Assembly: GCA_016210285.1 (NCBI GenBank)
Contig: JACQUN010000073.1
Location: 1-11,114, forward strand
Direction: 5' to 3'
DNA from: Chloroflexota bacterium
GTDB taxonomy: Bacteria > Chloroflexota > Dehalococcoidia > UBA1127 > JACQUN01
DNA length: 11,114 nucleotides
Shown: positions 1 to 7,242 of the stretch, piece by piece
Position numbering within the stretch: position 1 is the first letter of the stretch
Layout: each line of letters opens with the position of its first letter
Program-made: the position numbers and the translations under genes
Notes under the pieces: model-generated
Seen by the model: only the letters and a program-made list of their open reading frames with translations
What the model was told of the DNA's origin: nothing
Databases searched by the model: none

Positions 1-334
1 GCTCATGGGGCACAGCATAACAGATCCGCCATGATATGTCAATACGTTCTCCTGTCACGACACTAGAGATAGGGCATGCGCCATGAACGGTGGACGTACG
101 CTCCCTTGTGTAATGGCGATTATGCGGACACTTCAGAAGTTTGACAACGGGTAGTTCGAACGTCAATGGTGGGCCGTCCTGGATTCGAAGCCCTCGGCCA
201 CACGACCATTCCATAGCAGTCCCGCTCAAGGGGTTAAGCCCTGCATATCGCTTTTCGACGAAATCGGGTCGCTCGCAGGCCTGACTCCGGCTCTCGCCGT
301 AATATCCAAACCTATACCGAGCTTGCCCAACCAT
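1..334 (-). CDS. possible partial CDS, unknown function, runs off left edge
   Basis: On the minus strand a frame stays open from the window edge through an ATG at 332-334, giving at least 111 codons. No other frame is open across this stretch. The frame lies 60 nt downstream of mutS2 on the same strand, and I see no terminator between them. The first 300 nt are about 56% GC by hand count, clearly below the flanking genes, so the region is either foreign, a relaxed coding stretch, or intergenic. The predicted C-terminal part has a histidine (residue 84) followed 13 residues later by a GERIDISWR stretch. This faintly resembles the end of AlkB-like 2-oxoglutarate/Fe(II) oxygenases, but the upstream HxD iron ligands are not visible, so I assign no function. 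No good ribosome binding site precedes the ATG; an in-frame GTG at 365-367 is an alternative start. By base composition, a chance open frame of this length has a probability of a few percent. If it is not coding, I see nothing else in this interval. Confidence 0.3.
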   Translation of the reverse strand, partial: MVGQARYRFGYYGESRSQACERPDFVEKRYAGLNPLSGTAMEWSCGRGLRIQDGPPLTFELPVVKLLKCPHNRHYTRERTSTVHGACPISSVVTGERIDISWRICYAVPHE

Positions 335-393
335 GCCGGGTATACAGACCTGCTCGCCCTGCGACACTCCTTGGATGATGAAACGCCCCGCAC

Positions 394-2862
394 TCACGCC
401 AGCCGCACCAGCGTCGTCCCGTCCCCGCGGTGCTCCTCCGGGCCAGAGCTTTTCACCAGGGGATGCTCCGCCAGCCGCTCCCGGACGGCCTGGCGCAGCG
501 CCCCGGTGCCCGCACCGTGGATGATCCGCACCTGGGCGAGTCCTTCCAACACTGCTCTATCCAGGAAGGCTTCAAGACGCTCCAGCGCCGCCTCAACCCG
601 CAGGCCCCGCAGGTCCAACTCCGTCCCGGGGGCGCCGCTGTCCTCTGCACCCCTCTCTTCCCCAGACGCCTCTTGCCTCCTGGCCTGGGGAGCAGGCTGG
701 GCCAGCGAGACCTTCCAGGTTGCCTTCCTCGCCTCGGCGGAGGGAGCAGGGCGCTCCAGTTGCTCGGTGCGCACCCGTGCCCGCATGGTCCCCAGCAGCA
801 CCTCTACCGTACCCCGCTCATCGGGAGGGGAGAGCACCTCGACAGGCTGGGGGAAACCCCGCACCCAAACTCGATCCCCTGGCTGGAGACGCTCCAACCA
901 CCGGGGTGGCGATGGGGCGGGCGGCTGCCACTCCTGGGAGCGCAGGGCTTTCTGCACCTCCCGCACCACGCTCCGCGCCGAGTGCACCTCTTCTGGGGGT
1001 GGCTTCTGGAGGGCTGGCACCGTCACGGCCCGCTCCACGCGGCGCAGCCGCTCCAGCATCTCCTCCGCCTGGGCCTGGACTCGTTGCCGAGCCTCCTCCA
1101 GCAGCACGCGCTCCTGAGCCTGGAGGCGTTCCAGCCGCTCCTCCAGCTCTCGCTGCAACGCCTGCGCCCCGGCCTGGGCTGCCTCTGCCTCCTGAAGCTT
1201 GAGAGCAGCGAGTCGGCGCTCCTCCTGAATCTGGGAAAGCAGCTCCTCCACCTGCCGATGCGTGGGGTGAAGGAAGGTGCGGGCCTGGGAGAGGATGGGC
1301 TCCGGAAGTCCCAGGCGAGAGGCGATGGCCAGGGCATAGCTGCGTCCTGGCAGGCCCAGGGTCAGGCGGTAGGTCGGGGCCAGGGTAACGGGGTCCAACT
1401 CCACGCTGGCATTGAGCATCCCCCGCGTCTCCTGAACATAGGCCGCCACTTGCCGCTGGTGCGTCGTGGCGATGAGGGGAATCCCCTGGTGGAGGAAATG
1501 GCTCACGAGGGCCCTGGCCAGGGCCGCACCCTCTTCCGGGTCGGTGCTGGTCCCCAGCTCGTCCAGAAGCACCAGGGAGCTAGACGTGGCCTGCGCCAGG
1601 ATGTCCCGGATGCCCTGGACGTGAGAGCTGAAGGTAGAGAGGGAGCGCTCGATGCTCTGCTGATCACCGATATCAGCGTAGACGCCCTCGAAGACAGTGA
1701 GGACACTCCCCGGGGCTGCGGGGATCTGCAACCCTGCCTGGTGCATCAGGGCCAGCAGGCCAGTCGTTTTCAGGGCGACGGTCTTCCCTCCGGCGTTGGG
1801 GCCGGTGACGAGCAGGACCTTCCACTCGCGGCCCAGCTCCAGGGTAATGGGCACCACTGGCTCACGCAGGAGGGGATGGCGGGCCTCTACCAGCTTCAGA
1901 TACGGCTCCTCTGCCAGAACGGTGCCTGGGGCCACGCTGGCCGTGGCGCGGGCGTAGCGGGCCTTGGCAAGGATGAGGTCCAGCCGCCCAAGGATCTCCA
2001 CGGCGGCAGTCAGCTCGTCGCCGTGAGCCCCCGCCATCCCCGAGAGGGTGTGCAGCACCCGCTCCACCTCCCGCTCTTCCGCCCGCCGCAGCTCCCGCCA
2101 GCGGTTTCCCAGGGGCACCATTGCCAGAGGCTCCACGAAGACCGTGGCCCCGCTCTCCGAGACATCGTGGACCAGACCGGGAAGGCGATTGCGGTGTTCC
2201 ACCTTGACGGGGAGGACGAGGCGGCCTTCCCGTTCAACGACAAGCGACTCCTGAAGGACGTGCTGCCCCAGGGAGGAGCGCATGATGCGGGCAAGGGCCT
2301 CCACCAAACGCTGGTAGGCAAGGCGGGCTTCGGCGCGGGCGCTCTGCAGGGCCGGCGTGGCACTCTCCAGGACCTCCCCATGCCTCCCGATGCAGCGCTG
2401 AATCCCCTCCTCTAGCTCTCGAAGGTCTGGCAGACTCTCCGACAAGCCCGCCAGAGATGGAAACTCCCCTCGCCGGCGCTGGAAGCCCGTGCGGACGGAG
2501 CGAGCCGCCTTCAGGGTATCCAGAACCTCCAGGAGCTCCTGCCCGGACAGGACTCCACCCCGCTGCGCCCGCTGAGCCGTGGCGCGCACATCCCGAGCAC
2601 CGGAGAGGTCCAGGTCTGCACCACTCTCCAGGAAATGCCGCCCCTCAGCAGTCTCCTTCTGGAGGCGGACCACCTCCTCGTCACGGTAGGAGGGCCTCAG
2701 CGTCAAGGCCAGCTCCCGGCCGACAGCAAAGGTGGTGTGGGCCGTGAGCCGCTGGCGGACGGCGGGGAACTCCAGCAGCCTCAGCGCCAGCTCCCGCAGG
2801 CCTTGCGGTGCGCTGGAGGGGTCCGGGGGAGTCGTTCCAACAGGGCGGGTGTCCATGCTCAC
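394..2862 (-). CDS. mutS2: endonuclease MutS2 / ribosome-collision rescue ATPase
   Basis: MutS2 is a cytosolic homodimeric ABC-type ATPase of the MutS family. It lacks the mismatch-recognition domain and carries a C-terminal Smr nuclease domain. Family members suppress recombination and, in Bacillus, act on collided ribosomes. With the GTG start at 2862 the protein is 822 aa; B. subtilis MutS2 is about 785. Visible parts: N-terminal MutS core/clamp helices (about 20-330), Walker A GPNAGGKT (354-361), Walker B LVLLDELGTSTDP with D434/E435, an H-loop-like ATTHQ, a long Glu/Arg/Gln coiled coil (about 543-613), a KOW-like beta segment (about 659-703), and Smr with LDLRG (about 750) and HGAGTGALR (782-790). 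Nothing is missing. The GTG is chosen because AGGAG lies 10 nt upstream; the ATG at 2856 is 2 codons further in. A GTG at 2943 lacks a ribosome site and would add 27 residues unlike the family N-terminus. The gene follows the MFS exporter at 129 nt on the same strand. Confidence 0.95.
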   Translation of the reverse strand: MSMDTRPVGTTPPDPSSAPQGLRELALRLLEFPAVRQRLTAHTTFAVGRELALTLRPSYRDEEVVRLQKETAEGRHFLESGADLDLSGARDVRATAQRAQRGGVLSGQELLEVLDTLKAARSVRTGFQRRRGEFPSLAGLSESLPDLRELEEGIQRCIGRHGEVLESATPALQSARAEARLAYQRLVEALARIMRSSLGQHVLQESLVVEREGRLVLPVKVEHRNRLPGLVHDVSESGATVFVEPLAMVPLGNRWRELRRAEEREVERVLHTLSGMAGAHGDELTAAVEILGRLDLILAKARYARATASVAPGTVLAEEPYLKLVEARHPLLREPVVPITLELGREWKVLLVTGPNAGGKTVALKTTGLLALMHQAGLQIPAAPGSVLTVFEGVYADIGDQQSIERSLSTFSSHVQGIRDILAQATSSSLVLLDELGTSTDPEEGAALARALVSHFLHQGIPLIATTHQRQVAAYVQETRGMLNASVELDPVTLAPTYRLTLGLPGRSYALAIASRLGLPEPILSQARTFLHPTHRQVEELLSQIQEERRLAALKLQEAEAAQAGAQALQRELEERLERLQAQERVLLEEARQRVQAQAEEMLERLRRVERAVTVPALQKPPPEEVHSARSVVREVQKALRSQEWQPPAPSPPRWLERLQPGDRVWVRGFPQPVEVLSPPDERGTVEVLLGTMRARVRTEQLERPAPSAEARKATWKVSLAQPAPQARRQEASGEERGAEDSGAPGTELDLRGLRVEAALERLEAFLDRAVLEGLAQVRIIHGAGTGALRQAVRERLAEHPLVKSSGPEEHRGDGTTLVRLA

Positions 2863-2894
2863 CGTGGGCGGGCTCCTGGCAATGGCTACCTTCC

Positions 2895-2900
2895 ATTCTA
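2895..2900 (-). promoter_or_regulatory. candidate -10 element for mutS2
   Basis: On the minus strand this reads TAGAAT, matching the sigma-70 -10 consensus at five of six positions. It would start transcription near 2888, about 26 nt before the GTG of mutS2, with the AGGAG ribosome site inside that short leader. I find no convincing -35 hexamer at 16-18 nt, so this is only a candidate. It would allow mutS2 expression independent of the upstream exporter gene. Confidence 0.3.
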
Positions 2901-2927
2901 CCGCAGGCTGAGGCCGCCTGGCCGAAA

Positions 2928-2990
2928 CCCCGGAGGAGGGCACGTTATCCGGAGGAGCGTGAGGGCTTCGGGGTCTCGCTTCCTCCGGGG
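2928..2990. repeat. GGAGGA-type repeat with competing inverted arm
   Basis: The arm TCCTCCGGGG (2981-2990) is perfectly complementary to CCCCGGAGGA (2928-2937, 10 bp). It is also complementary over 8 bp to CCGGAGGA (2949-2956). In RNA only one of the two hairpins could form, with loops of 43 or 24 nt. It sits in the gap between the end of the MFS gene and the start of mutS2. No U-run follows on either strand, so it is not a standard intrinsic terminator. Confidence 0.4.
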
Positions 2991-2991
2991 G

Positions 2992-4512
2992 CTAGGGCGT
3001 GGCTGCGCGCCGCCGGGTCGCCTGGGCAGGCTCGCCGCGCTGGGGGAGGGCGCTGACCAGAGCGACCACCAGGGCGATGAGGGTCAGCCCCGCGCCCACA
3101 AGGAAGGCGTCCCCTGCGGCCAAGGTCACGGCGTCGGGCGGGGGAGTTGCGGCGTCGGGCGCAAGCCCTCTGGCATGGAAGGCGCTGCGCGTGGCCAGCA
3201 CGGCTCCCGCGATGGCTGTGCCGCTGGACATGCCGATCTGCCGCCCCTCAGCCACGGCCGCCGATGCGGTGCCCAGTTGCTCCCTGGGAACAGACCCCGC
3301 CAGAATGCTGTTGGCCGATGGGCCAAAGAAGGCCGCCCCCAGCCCAGCCACCGCCAGGGCAGATAGGATAAGCCCGTCAGGAGTATCCGCACGCACCCGG
3401 CTCAGCAGAATAAGTCCTGCCAGCATCAGCGCCAGACCGAAGGCGGCTACCGCCCCGGCTCGGACACGGTCCGAGAGCCAGCCGGTCACAGGGGAAACGA
3501 TGCGCACCAGGGAGTACACGCTCAGGAAGACCCCTGCCCGGGAGGGCGAAAAGGCGAGCCCCTGCACCAGCAGGAAGGGCACGACAAAGCTGACGATATT
3601 CCAGCCCTGGAACTGGATTACCAGGCTGGTGGCGGTGCCGGCGAAGACCCGCCGCCGGAAGAGCTTCAGGTCCAGGATGGGGCTGGCGCTCCGCCGCTCC
3701 TGGTACACAAATGCGGGCAGCAGAACCGCAGCGGCCATGAAGGTCCCCAACACCATCGGTGCCGCAAGGCCCAGCTTCCCCGCCCGGTTCACCCCCAGAA
3801 GCAGGCTGACCAGCCCGCCAAAAAGGAGCACGGCGCCGAGCCAGTCCAGGGTAAGGCGACCCGAGCGTCGCGACCCGCGCTCCATGTAGAGCCAGGTGAT
3901 CAGGAAGACCGCCACAAAGATGGGTATCCGCAGGTAGAACAGCGCCCGCCAGTGAAAGTGGTCCAGGATCAGACCACCCATGAGCGGGCCGATCCCCATC
4001 CCCATTGCAGCCACGGCTCCCAGAATCCCCAGGGCTTTCCCCCTTTCCCGGTCGGGGAAGGCGGAAGCCACCAGGGCAACGGTGTTGGCATGGATCATGC
4101 TTGCGCCTATGCCCTGACCGACCCGCCCTGCGACCATCTGGAAAACGTTCTGGGAGAAGGCCAGAGGGAGCAGCAGCACCCCGTGGATGAGCAGCCCCAA
4201 GAGGAAGAGGCGCCCGCGGCCCACATGGTCACTCAGCCAGCCCAGGGTGAAGAGGAGGCCCGCGTTGACCAGGATGTAGGCCAGGCTCACCCACACAATG
4301 GTGGAGATGTCCGTGTGCATGGCCGAAGCGAGGGTAGGGAGTGCAAAGTTGATGATGCTGGTGTCTATGGTGGTCACGATGTTGCCCAGCTCGACCACCG
4401 CCAGGACCATCCACTTGTAGTGCTCTTGGCTTACCTTGAGCGGCGCCTCGGCGAGCGCTGTTGCCTTCTCGGCGCGCACCCTCTCAACCCCCCAGCCAAG
4501 CTGCACCCTCAT
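2992..4512 (-). CDS. MFS drug:H+ antiporter, DHA2 (EmrB/QacA-like) family
   Basis: This is a cytoplasmic-membrane exporter, likely proton-coupled efflux of drugs or other amphiphilic compounds; the substrate cannot be read from sequence. About 14 hydrophobic segments span the protein, the count expected for DHA2 rather than 12-TM families. From the ATG at 4512 (506 aa), signatures include TTIDTSIINFALP in TM1 (about 47-59, the family's LDxTIVNVALP position), motif A GWLSDHVGRGR after TM2 (about 91-101), motif C-like GPLMGGLILDHFHWR (about 175-189), and a second GWLSDRV in the C-terminal half (about 344-350). The start is uncertain. The frame extends to a GTG at 4578, but those extra residues overlap a good -10 element, and no candidate start has a clear ribosome site; GTG at 4479 is also possible. 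It is divergent from thpR, and no MarR/TetR regulator or membrane-fusion partner is visible next to it. Confidence 0.9.
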   Translation of the reverse strand: MRVQLGWGVERVRAEKATALAEAPLKVSQEHYKWMVLAVVELGNIVTTIDTSIINFALPTLASAMHTDISTIVWVSLAYILVNAGLLFTLGWLSDHVGRGRLFLLGLLIHGVLLLPLAFSQNVFQMVAGRVGQGIGASMIHANTVALVASAFPDRERGKALGILGAVAAMGMGIGPLMGGLILDHFHWRALFYLRIPIFVAVFLITWLYMERGSRRSGRLTLDWLGAVLLFGGLVSLLLGVNRAGKLGLAAPMVLGTFMAAAVLLPAFVYQERRSASPILDLKLFRRRVFAGTATSLVIQFQGWNIVSFVVPFLLVQGLAFSPSRAGVFLSVYSLVRIVSPVTGWLSDRVRAGAVAAFGLALMLAGLILLSRVRADTPDGLILSALAVAGLGAAFFGPSANSILAGSVPREQLGTASAAVAEGRQIGMSSGTAIAGAVLATRSAFHARGLAPDAATPPPDAVTLAAGDAFLVGAGLTLIALVVALVSALPQRGEPAQATRRRAATP

Positions 4513-4538
4513 CCCGGCGGGCAGCAGGCACAGGGGAG

Positions 4539-4544
4539 AGTATA
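4539..4544 (-). promoter_or_regulatory. candidate extended -10 promoter for the MFS gene
   Basis: On the minus strand this reads TATACT (five of six to TATAAT), preceded by TGG, the extended -10 TGn pattern that can compensate for a poor -35. A start near 4532 would leave about 20 nt before the ATG at 4512. No recognisable -35 is present. Confidence 0.4.
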
Positions 4545-4566
4545 CCAGGAACCGCCTGCGGTCGGG

Positions 4567-4572
4567 TATCAT
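4567..4572 (+). promoter_or_regulatory. candidate -10 element for thpR
   Basis: TATCAT matches the -10 consensus at five of six positions. It would start thpR transcription near 4579, giving an untranslated leader of about 60 nt. The expected -35 position (about 4544-4549) falls on the divergent exporter's -10 box and is not consensus-like. The two promoters would therefore overlap. Confidence 0.3.
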
Positions 4573-4640
4573 AGGCACAGGGCACCAGGTCGCGCTGCCT
4601 GCCGCGCAACTGAGGGAGCACGGGGACAGGCTGAAACATC

Positions 4641-5231
4641 ATGGCTGAAATGCTGCGCCTCTTCATCGCCGTGGAACTGTCCGCCGAGGTAAAGGCGGCC
4701 CTGGGGCAGCTCATCGGCGCCATGCGCCACCGCGTGGAAGGAGTTCGCTGGGTTGACCCGGATGGGATTCACCTTACCATGAAGTTCCTGGGTGATGTCC
4801 CCTCGGAGCAGGCGGCTGCCATCGCTGCCGCCATGCAGCAGGCAGCCCAGGGGATAGCGCCCTTCCGGCTGGCCTTGCAGGGGGTTGGCGGCTTCCCGAA
4901 CCTCCAGCGTCCGAGAGTGCTCTGGGTGGGCCTAGAGGGTGACGTGCAGACGGCCAAGGCACTGCACAAGGCCCTGGAAGGGGCGCTGGAGCCTTTGCAT
5001 TTCTCGAGGGAAGGGCGGGCCTTCAACCCGCACCTGACCCTTGGACGGGTGCGAGAGGCCACGCCGCCCGCTCAGCGGGCGCGCATCGGGGAAGTGCTGG
5101 CCCGCGTTCCCTCACCCCCGGCCTCGCCCATGCCAGTGGAGGCTCTGAGCCTGATACAAAGCACCCTCACCCCTCAGGGCGCCTGCTATACGCGCCTGCA
5201 CCTGACGGCCCTGGGAGGCGGAGGCGCGTAG
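4641..5231 (+). CDS. thpR: RNA 2',3'-cyclic phosphodiesterase (2H family, LigT/ThpR)
   Basis: This is a cytosolic 2H phosphoesterase. Family members hydrolyse 2',3'-cyclic phosphates on RNA ends to 2'-phosphomonoesters and can ligate tRNA halves in vitro; the physiological role in bacteria remains unclear. At 196 aa it has normal length. The two catalytic H-x-T-x motifs are intact: HLTM at 44-47, followed by KFLGD, and HLTL at 131-134, followed by GRV. The N-terminus MLRLFIAVEL is the family signature. The C-terminal strand (ALSLIQSTLTPQGACYTRL) is also typical. The ATG at 4641 is used; ATG at 4650 would start even closer to the conserved block, and neither has a strong ribosome site. The gene is divergent from the exporter. 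No intrinsic terminator follows it, apart from a hairpin without a U-run at 5362-5394. Confidence 0.92.
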   Translation: MAEMLRLFIAVELSAEVKAALGQLIGAMRHRVEGVRWVDPDGIHLTMKFLGDVPSEQAAAIAAAMQQAAQGIAPFRLALQGVGGFPNLQRPRVLWVGLEGDVQTAKALHKALEGALEPLHFSREGRAFNPHLTLGRVREATPPAQRARIGEVLARVPSPPASPMPVEALSLIQSTLTPQGACYTRLHLTALGGGGA

Positions 5232-5361
5232 GCACAGGCCTTTCCGGTCGCCTCACCTCGGTTCCGTTTGCTTTTGCAAGGTCCTCACCAGTGGCACCGC
5301 AGGGGGGTTGACTGTGTGGGGAAGTAACAACCTGCCCAATCCAGCTCTCTTGGACGAGGAC
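5232..5361. other. intergenic stretch, no recognised element
   Basis: This is the first part of the gap between thpR and pyrR. I see no terminator, RNA gene or promoter of quality here. A TTG at 5308 preceded by a G-run opens a 69-codon frame ending inside the PyrR-binding hairpin. Its composition and position argue against a real gene. Confidence 0.5.
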
Positions 5362-5394
5362 AGGGCACCCATTTCCTGCAAGAAGGGTTGCCCT
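5362..5394 (+). other. bulged hairpin upstream of the pyr promoter
   Basis: AGGGCACCC (5362-5370) pairs with GGGT-T-GCCCT (5385-5394) as nine base pairs with one bulged T. The stem continues after a small internal loop as TTC/GAA around a CTGCAA loop. No U-tract follows. It lies downstream of thpR and upstream of the candidate pyr promoter. It may protect or end the thpR transcript, or act on the opposite strand; its function is not known. Confidence 0.35.
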
Positions 5395-5411
5395 GATGCT
5401 CTTCAGACCCC

Positions 5412-5440
5412 TTGTCCCGGAAGGCGCTTTGTGCTAGCGT
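5412..5440 (+). promoter_or_regulatory. candidate promoter of the pyr operon
   Basis: TTGTCC (5412-5417; four of six to TTGACA) is separated by exactly 17 nt from TAGCGT (5435-5440). A TG dinucleotide one base before the -10 gives an extended -10 arrangement. The -10 hexamer itself is poor. The position is right: transcription would begin near 5447, about 50 nt before the PyrR-binding hairpin. It is a guess from spacing; thpR read-through is an alternative source of pyr transcript. Confidence 0.25.
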
Positions 5441-5495
5441 ATGAGAAACTGAATAGCGTGGTCAAAGGGCGCAGGCTGCGGGCCAAACCCCAGAA

Positions 5496-6228
<733 letters not shown>

Positions 6229-6229
<1 letters not shown>

Positions 6230-7242
6230 TGCGAACGGTGCGGGCTCGGGAGACGCGGATTCCCCCGGACCAGGCCCAGGCCGGGTGGCGCAAGCGCCAC
6301 GTCCTGGACCTGGACGACTTCACCCGTGAGGAAATCGCCCTAGTGCTCAGCACCGCCCAGGCGATGAAGGGCATCCTCCGCCGGGCGGTGAAGAAGGCCC
6401 CCACCCTGCGCGGCAAGACGGTCATCACCCTCTTCTACGAGCCCAGCACACGCACCCGCGCTTCCTTCGAGACCGCCGGAAAGATTCTCAGTGCCGATGT
6501 CATCAACCTCTCGGCGGGGGGCAGCAGCATAGAGAAGGGGGAGTCCCTGCTGGACACCGCCCTGACCCTCCAGGCAATGGCCGCCGACGCCCTGGTCATC
6601 CGCCACCCTCACTCCGGCGCCCCCTACTTCGTGGCCCGCCACATGACCTCCACCTCCGTCATCAACGCCGGCGATGGGACCCATGCCCATCCCACCCAGG
6701 CGCTCCTGGACCTGTTCACGGTGCAGGAGCACCTTGGCACTCTGGAAGGACGGAGGGTGCTCATCGTGGGGGACATCGCCCACAGCCGGGTGGCCCGCTC
6801 CGACCTCTGGGGGCTAACCAGGGTAGGCGCTCAGGTGGTGCTATGCGGGCCGCCCACCCTGATGCCCTGGGACCTGCTGAAGGGCCGGGAGGGCACGCCA
6901 GGGCACCCCTTCGCTTCGGTGGAGGTGGAGCTGGACCTGGACAGGGCCGTAGAGGGCGCTGACGTGGTCATAGTCCTGCGGCTCCAGAAGGAGCGGCAGG
7001 AGGCGGGGCTGCTGCCCTCTCTCCGCGAGTACGCCCGCCTGTGGCAGGTGAACGAGGCGCGGCTGGCCCGCGAGCGCCCCAGCGCCCTGTTGATGCACCC
7101 CGGCCCCATGAATGAAGGCGTGGAGATCAGCCCGGGGGTGGCCCACAGCGCCCAGTCGGCCATTGAGCAGCAGGTCACCAACGGCGTGGCGGTGCGCATG
7201 GCCCTGCTCTACCTGCTGTGCGCGCCGAGGGAGGCAGTGTGA
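6229..7242 (+). CDS. pyrB: aspartate carbamoyltransferase catalytic subunit
   Basis: This enzyme condenses carbamoyl phosphate with aspartate to N-carbamoyl-aspartate, the first committed pyrimidine step, in the cytosol. At 337 aa it is slightly longer than the typical about 310; the first 20 residues are an Arg-rich extension before the conserved RKRHVLDLDDFTREEI. Visible motifs: FYEPSTRTRASFE with the carbamoyl-phosphate loop STRTR (73-77); the GSSIEKGES loop with S99/S100 and K103, the position of the Ser/Lys loop in E. coli; GDGTHAHPTQALLDL with HPTQ (154-157); RLQKER (251-256); and HPGPMNEGVEI (290-300). No pyrI regulatory chain is seen, which fits unregulated or dihydroorotase-associated ATCases. 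GAAGGAAGG precedes the ATG by 6 nt. The ATG overlaps the pyrR stop and the stop overlaps the pyrC ATG, indicating translational coupling. Confidence 0.97.

Noticed and set aside
141..166. TTGACA with a TTGAC/GTCAA dyad, possible promoter or operator
   Set aside because: No -10 element lies at the right distance, the dyad is only 5 bp, and the stretch may be coding on the other strand.
165..215. tRNA-like 3' end on the minus strand (TTCGAATCC then ACGGCCCACCA)
   Set aside because: The T-stem bases do not pair, and no complementary 5' acceptor strand occurs within 100 nt, so it is not a tRNA or a credible tRNA-type attachment site.
430..2415. Very long plus-strand open frame (661 codons) opposite mutS2
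   Set aside because: Its product is a low-complexity Gly/Leu/Gln/His-rich string with no family motif. It is the mirror of a GC-rich gene with clear MutS2 domains; high GC3 removes stops on the opposite strand.
3952..4692. 246-codon plus-strand open frame across the MFS start and into thpR
   Set aside because: It is His/Gln/Pro-rich, antisense to the transporter's membrane segments, and out of frame with thpR.
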